A DNA stretch of 15,645 nucleotides. Source: JAGUXG01 sp043798435. GTDB taxonomy: Bacteria > UBA9089 > UBA9088 > JAGUXG01. A model generated the notes under the pieces. It saw nothing but the letters and a program-made list of their open reading frames with translations. It had not been told where the DNA came from and did not search any database. Made by a program: the position numbers and the translations under genes. Location of the stretch: positions 1 to 15,645 of the forward strand of contig JAZDOR010000190.1 of NCBI GenBank assembly GCA_043798435.1, in the 5' to 3' direction. Shown one piece after another: positions 13,760 to 15,645 of the stretch (the first letter of the stretch is position 1; every line of letters begins with the position of its first letter).

Positions 13760-15547
13760 TTACTCAATCGCCATAAATTTGCAAGAGGTGATACAGGTCT
13801 TGCACTTGATACACTTTTCTTTGTCTATCACTGCTACCTGCTTCTTTTCCCATTTAATAGCCTCTACTGGACAATCTTTCACACAGACGCCACACATCTT
13901 ACAAAGCTCAGGAATAACCTCAAATTTTAATAAAGCTAAACAGGAATGAGCCGGGCAACGTTTTTCTTTGATATGCGCCTCATACTCTGCGCGAAAATAT
14001 TTAATCGTGGTCAGGACAGGGTTTGGTGCGGTCTGACCCAATCCACAGAGCGATGCATCTTTAATGTCCTGAGCTAAATCCTCCAATAGTTCAATATCTC
14101 CTTCTTGCCCTCTTCCAGCACAAATAGCCTCTAATTTATCAAGCATCACTTTAGTGCCTATCCGACAAGGCACACACTTTCCACAAGACTCTTCCTGGGT
14201 AAACTCTAAGAAAAACCTGGCAATTCCCACCATACAAGTGGTCTCATCCATAACGACCATACCGCCAGAGCCCATAATCGCCCCTGTCTGGGTAATGGAT
14301 TCATAGTCAACAGGTGTATCTATAAGGCTTTCCGGGATACAGCCACCAGAGGGACCACCCATCTGAACAGCCTTAAACTTACGCTTATTTGGTATTCCGC
14401 CGCCAATATCATAGATAATCTGGCGCAGAGGAATACCCATTGGGACTTCAATCAAGCCAATGTTATTGATGGCACCAGTTAAGGCAAAGACCTTGGTTCC
14501 CTTACTTTTTTCAGTTCCGAGGCTGGCATACCATTGACCGCCATTAAGAATAATCTGAGCAATATTAGCAAATGTTTCTACATTATTCAGGACAGTGGGT
14601 TTCTGCCATAAACCTTTATGGGCAGGAAATGGTGGTCTTGGACGAGGCATACCACGCTTTCCTTCAATTGAGGTCATTAAGCCAGTCTCCTCACCGCAGA
14701 CAAAGGCACCAGCCCCTTGATATACCTCCACATCAAAGTCAAAGCCTGAATTCAGGATGTTCTTGCCTAAAAGCCCATAGCCCTTTGCCTGAGTAATAGC
14801 AATCTCTAATCTTGTAATAGCCAAGGGATATTCTGCCCGAACATAGAGATACCCCTGATGAGCACCAATTGCCTTAGCTCCAATGACCATTCCCTCTAAG
14901 ACAGCGTGTGGGTCAGCCTCTAAAACAGACCTATCCATAAATGCCCCAGGGTCGCCTTCATCGCCATTGCAAAGGAGATATTTAACATCGCCTTTAGCTT
15001 TGGCACAAAATTCCCATTTAAGCCCTGTGGGAAAGCCTGCACCTCCTCTGCCACGCAAGCCAGACTCTTTTACTGTTTGAATTATTTGCTCAGGGGTCAT
15101 CTCAAGCAATGCCTTAGCTGCACCTAAGTATCCATCCCTGGCAATATACTCATCAATCTTTTCTGCATCAATCAAGCCACGATTGCGTAGAGCCCGTAAT
15201 ACCTGGAGGTTAAAGAAGGGAATATCACGCATAGCAGGGATAGCCTCTTTTTCTGCAGGTGGGGTATACATCAGGTCTTTAACGGGCCTGCCCTTCAAGA
15301 AATGCTCGGTAACTAAGAAGGGTATAATCTCCGGTTTGAGCCTTTCGTAGAATATGCCCTCTGGATAGACAACCATTAATGGCCCCTGGGCACAGAAGCC
15401 GTTACAGCCAGTAAGGACTATCTTTATCTCATCCTGCAGGTTCTGCTTTTTTAGCTCCTCCTCTAAGGCTTGTTTTACCTTGAGTGAGCCACTGGCTACA
15501 CAGCCTGTTCCTGCACAGATTAAAAGGTTTGCTCTATATTGTTCCAT
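13760..15547 (-). CDS. nuoF: NADH-binding flavin/iron-sulfur subunit, NuoF/HydB/HndC type
   Basis: Takes hydride from NAD(P)H onto FMN and passes electrons to NuoG or a partner. It has 595 residues. An N-terminal thioredoxin-like [2Fe-2S] domain (C11, C16, C48, C52) is followed by the FMN/NADH core (LRGRGGAGFPTG at 164-175, GDEGDPGAF 195-203, GAGAFVCGEETGL 278-290), an SLBB domain, and the [4Fe-4S] site C455-C458-C461 with C501. The C-terminus carries a two-[4Fe-4S] ferredoxin domain (C549, C552, C555, C559; C579, C582, C585, C589). Extra cysteines lie at 531 and 536. This architecture is that of HydB/HndC subunits of electron-bifurcating or NADP-reducing complexes, longer than the ~430-residue complex I NuoF. 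The start ATG lies inside a partial upstream duplication and has no clear ribosome-binding site. hicB follows after 2 bases. Confidence 0.9.
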   Translation of the reverse strand: MEQYRANLLICAGTGCVASGSLKVKQALEEELKKQNLQDEIKIVLTGCNGFCAQGPLMVVYPEGIFYERLKPEIIPFLVTEHFLKGRPVKDLMYTPPAEKEAIPAMRDIPFFNLQVLRALRNRGLIDAEKIDEYIARDGYLGAAKALLEMTPEQIIQTVKESGLRGRGGAGFPTGLKWEFCAKAKGDVKYLLCNGDEGDPGAFMDRSVLEADPHAVLEGMVIGAKAIGAHQGYLYVRAEYPLAITRLEIAITQAKGYGLLGKNILNSGFDFDVEVYQGAGAFVCGEETGLMTSIEGKRGMPRPRPPFPAHKGLWQKPTVLNNVETFANIAQIILNGGQWYASLGTEKSKGTKVFALTGAINNIGLIEVPMGIPLRQIIYDIGGGIPNKRKFKAVQMGGPSGGCIPESLIDTPVDYESITQTGAIMGSGGMVVMDETTCMVGIARFFLEFTQEESCGKCVPCRIGTKVMLDKLEAICAGRGQEGDIELLEDLAQDIKDASLCGLGQTAPNPVLTTIKYFRAEYEAHIKEKRCPAHSCLALLKFEVIPELCKMCGVCVKDCPVEAIKWEKKQVAVIDKEKCIKCKTCITSCKFMAIE

Positions 15548-15645
15548 ATTTCATTCTGTATGTTTTGCTTTTTTAGCTCCTCCCCTAAGGCTTGTTTTAC
15601 CTTCAGGGAGCCACTGGCTACACATCTTATTTCTACGCAGATTAA
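15520..15645 (-). pseudogene. Duplicated N-terminal fragment of nuoF at the window edge
   Basis: Upstream of nuoF the minus strand repeats the first part of that gene with a period of 122 bases and about 85% identity over ~97 bases. It reads LICVEIRCVASGSLKVKQAL, then EELKKQNIQNEI, close to nuoF residues 8-41, including both cysteines of the C-x4-C pair. The shift of 122 bases is not in frame with nuoF. This copy runs on into the nuoF start region and ends at TAA (15520-15522), overlapping nuoF by 28 bases. It continues past the window, so whether a longer paralogue lies upstream is unknown. It is either a decayed partial duplication or the tail of one. Confidence 0.7.

Noticed and set aside
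15520..15547. Programmed frameshift joining the upstream nuoF-like fragment to nuoF
   Set aside because: The two frames encode the same N-terminal domain twice, so a fusion would be redundant; no slippery site was noticed. Duplication explains it.
1..15645. tRNA, rRNA or riboswitch genes
   Set aside because: I looked through the spacers and saw no cloverleaf, rRNA or known riboswitch core; a covariance search could still find a weak one.

Overview
This is a bacterial window, probably an uncultured and mostly anaerobic lineage assembled from a metagenome. The genes are bacterial (rpsB-tsf, mfd, bacterial-type proS with an editing insert). No 16S gene or other marker here fixes the phylum, so I leave it open. 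Nearly all genes lie on the minus strand and are described in their reading direction.

Right block (about 5,600-15,645). A truncated near-copy of the start of nuoF at the window edge is followed by nuoF (an NADH-binding flavin/iron-sulfur subunit of the HydB/HndC type). A HicB-HicA toxin-antitoxin pair comes next, then nuoG (an iron-sulfur subunit with a molybdopterin-type domain). These four genes are packed with gaps or overlaps of only 2-8 bases, so they look like one transcription unit. After a decayed DDE transposase come rpsB, tsf and a short mfd, with a consensus sigma-70 promoter only a few bases before the rpsB ATG. An XRE-type regulator on the plus strand converges on mfd.

Spacer (5,065-5,623). 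This AT-rich stretch has no intact gene. It holds a possible IS66-type transposase remnant, a palindrome and small repeats.

Left block (1-5,064). A hypothetical gene is followed by proB (glutamate 5-kinase), proS (prolyl-tRNA synthetase), an integron attC-like site, a ybaK-type prolyl-tRNA editing gene with an in-frame amber stop, and a B12-binding radical SAM gene. The radical SAM gene is split by a 151-base inverted-repeat element with an 8-base target duplication. Removing the element and one duplicate restores the reading frame exactly.

The two blocks differ. Four of five left-block genes have a clear AAGGAG/AGGAG ribosome-binding site and appear to favour CGN arginine codons. None of the eight right-block genes shows a convincing Shine-Dalgarno site, and AGA/AGG arginine codons are common there. 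This suggests that the left block was acquired from another lineage or, less attractively, that the contig is chimeric. The left block is also decaying: nonsense mutation, MITE insertion, and a frame-breaking repeat at the window edge.

Functionally, proB, proS and ybaK form a proline/prolyl-tRNA cluster, and nuoF/nuoG form an electron-input module. The most unusual points are the MITE-split radical SAM gene, the HicAB pair inside the nuoF-nuoG unit, the attC-like site after proS, and the two initiation styles.
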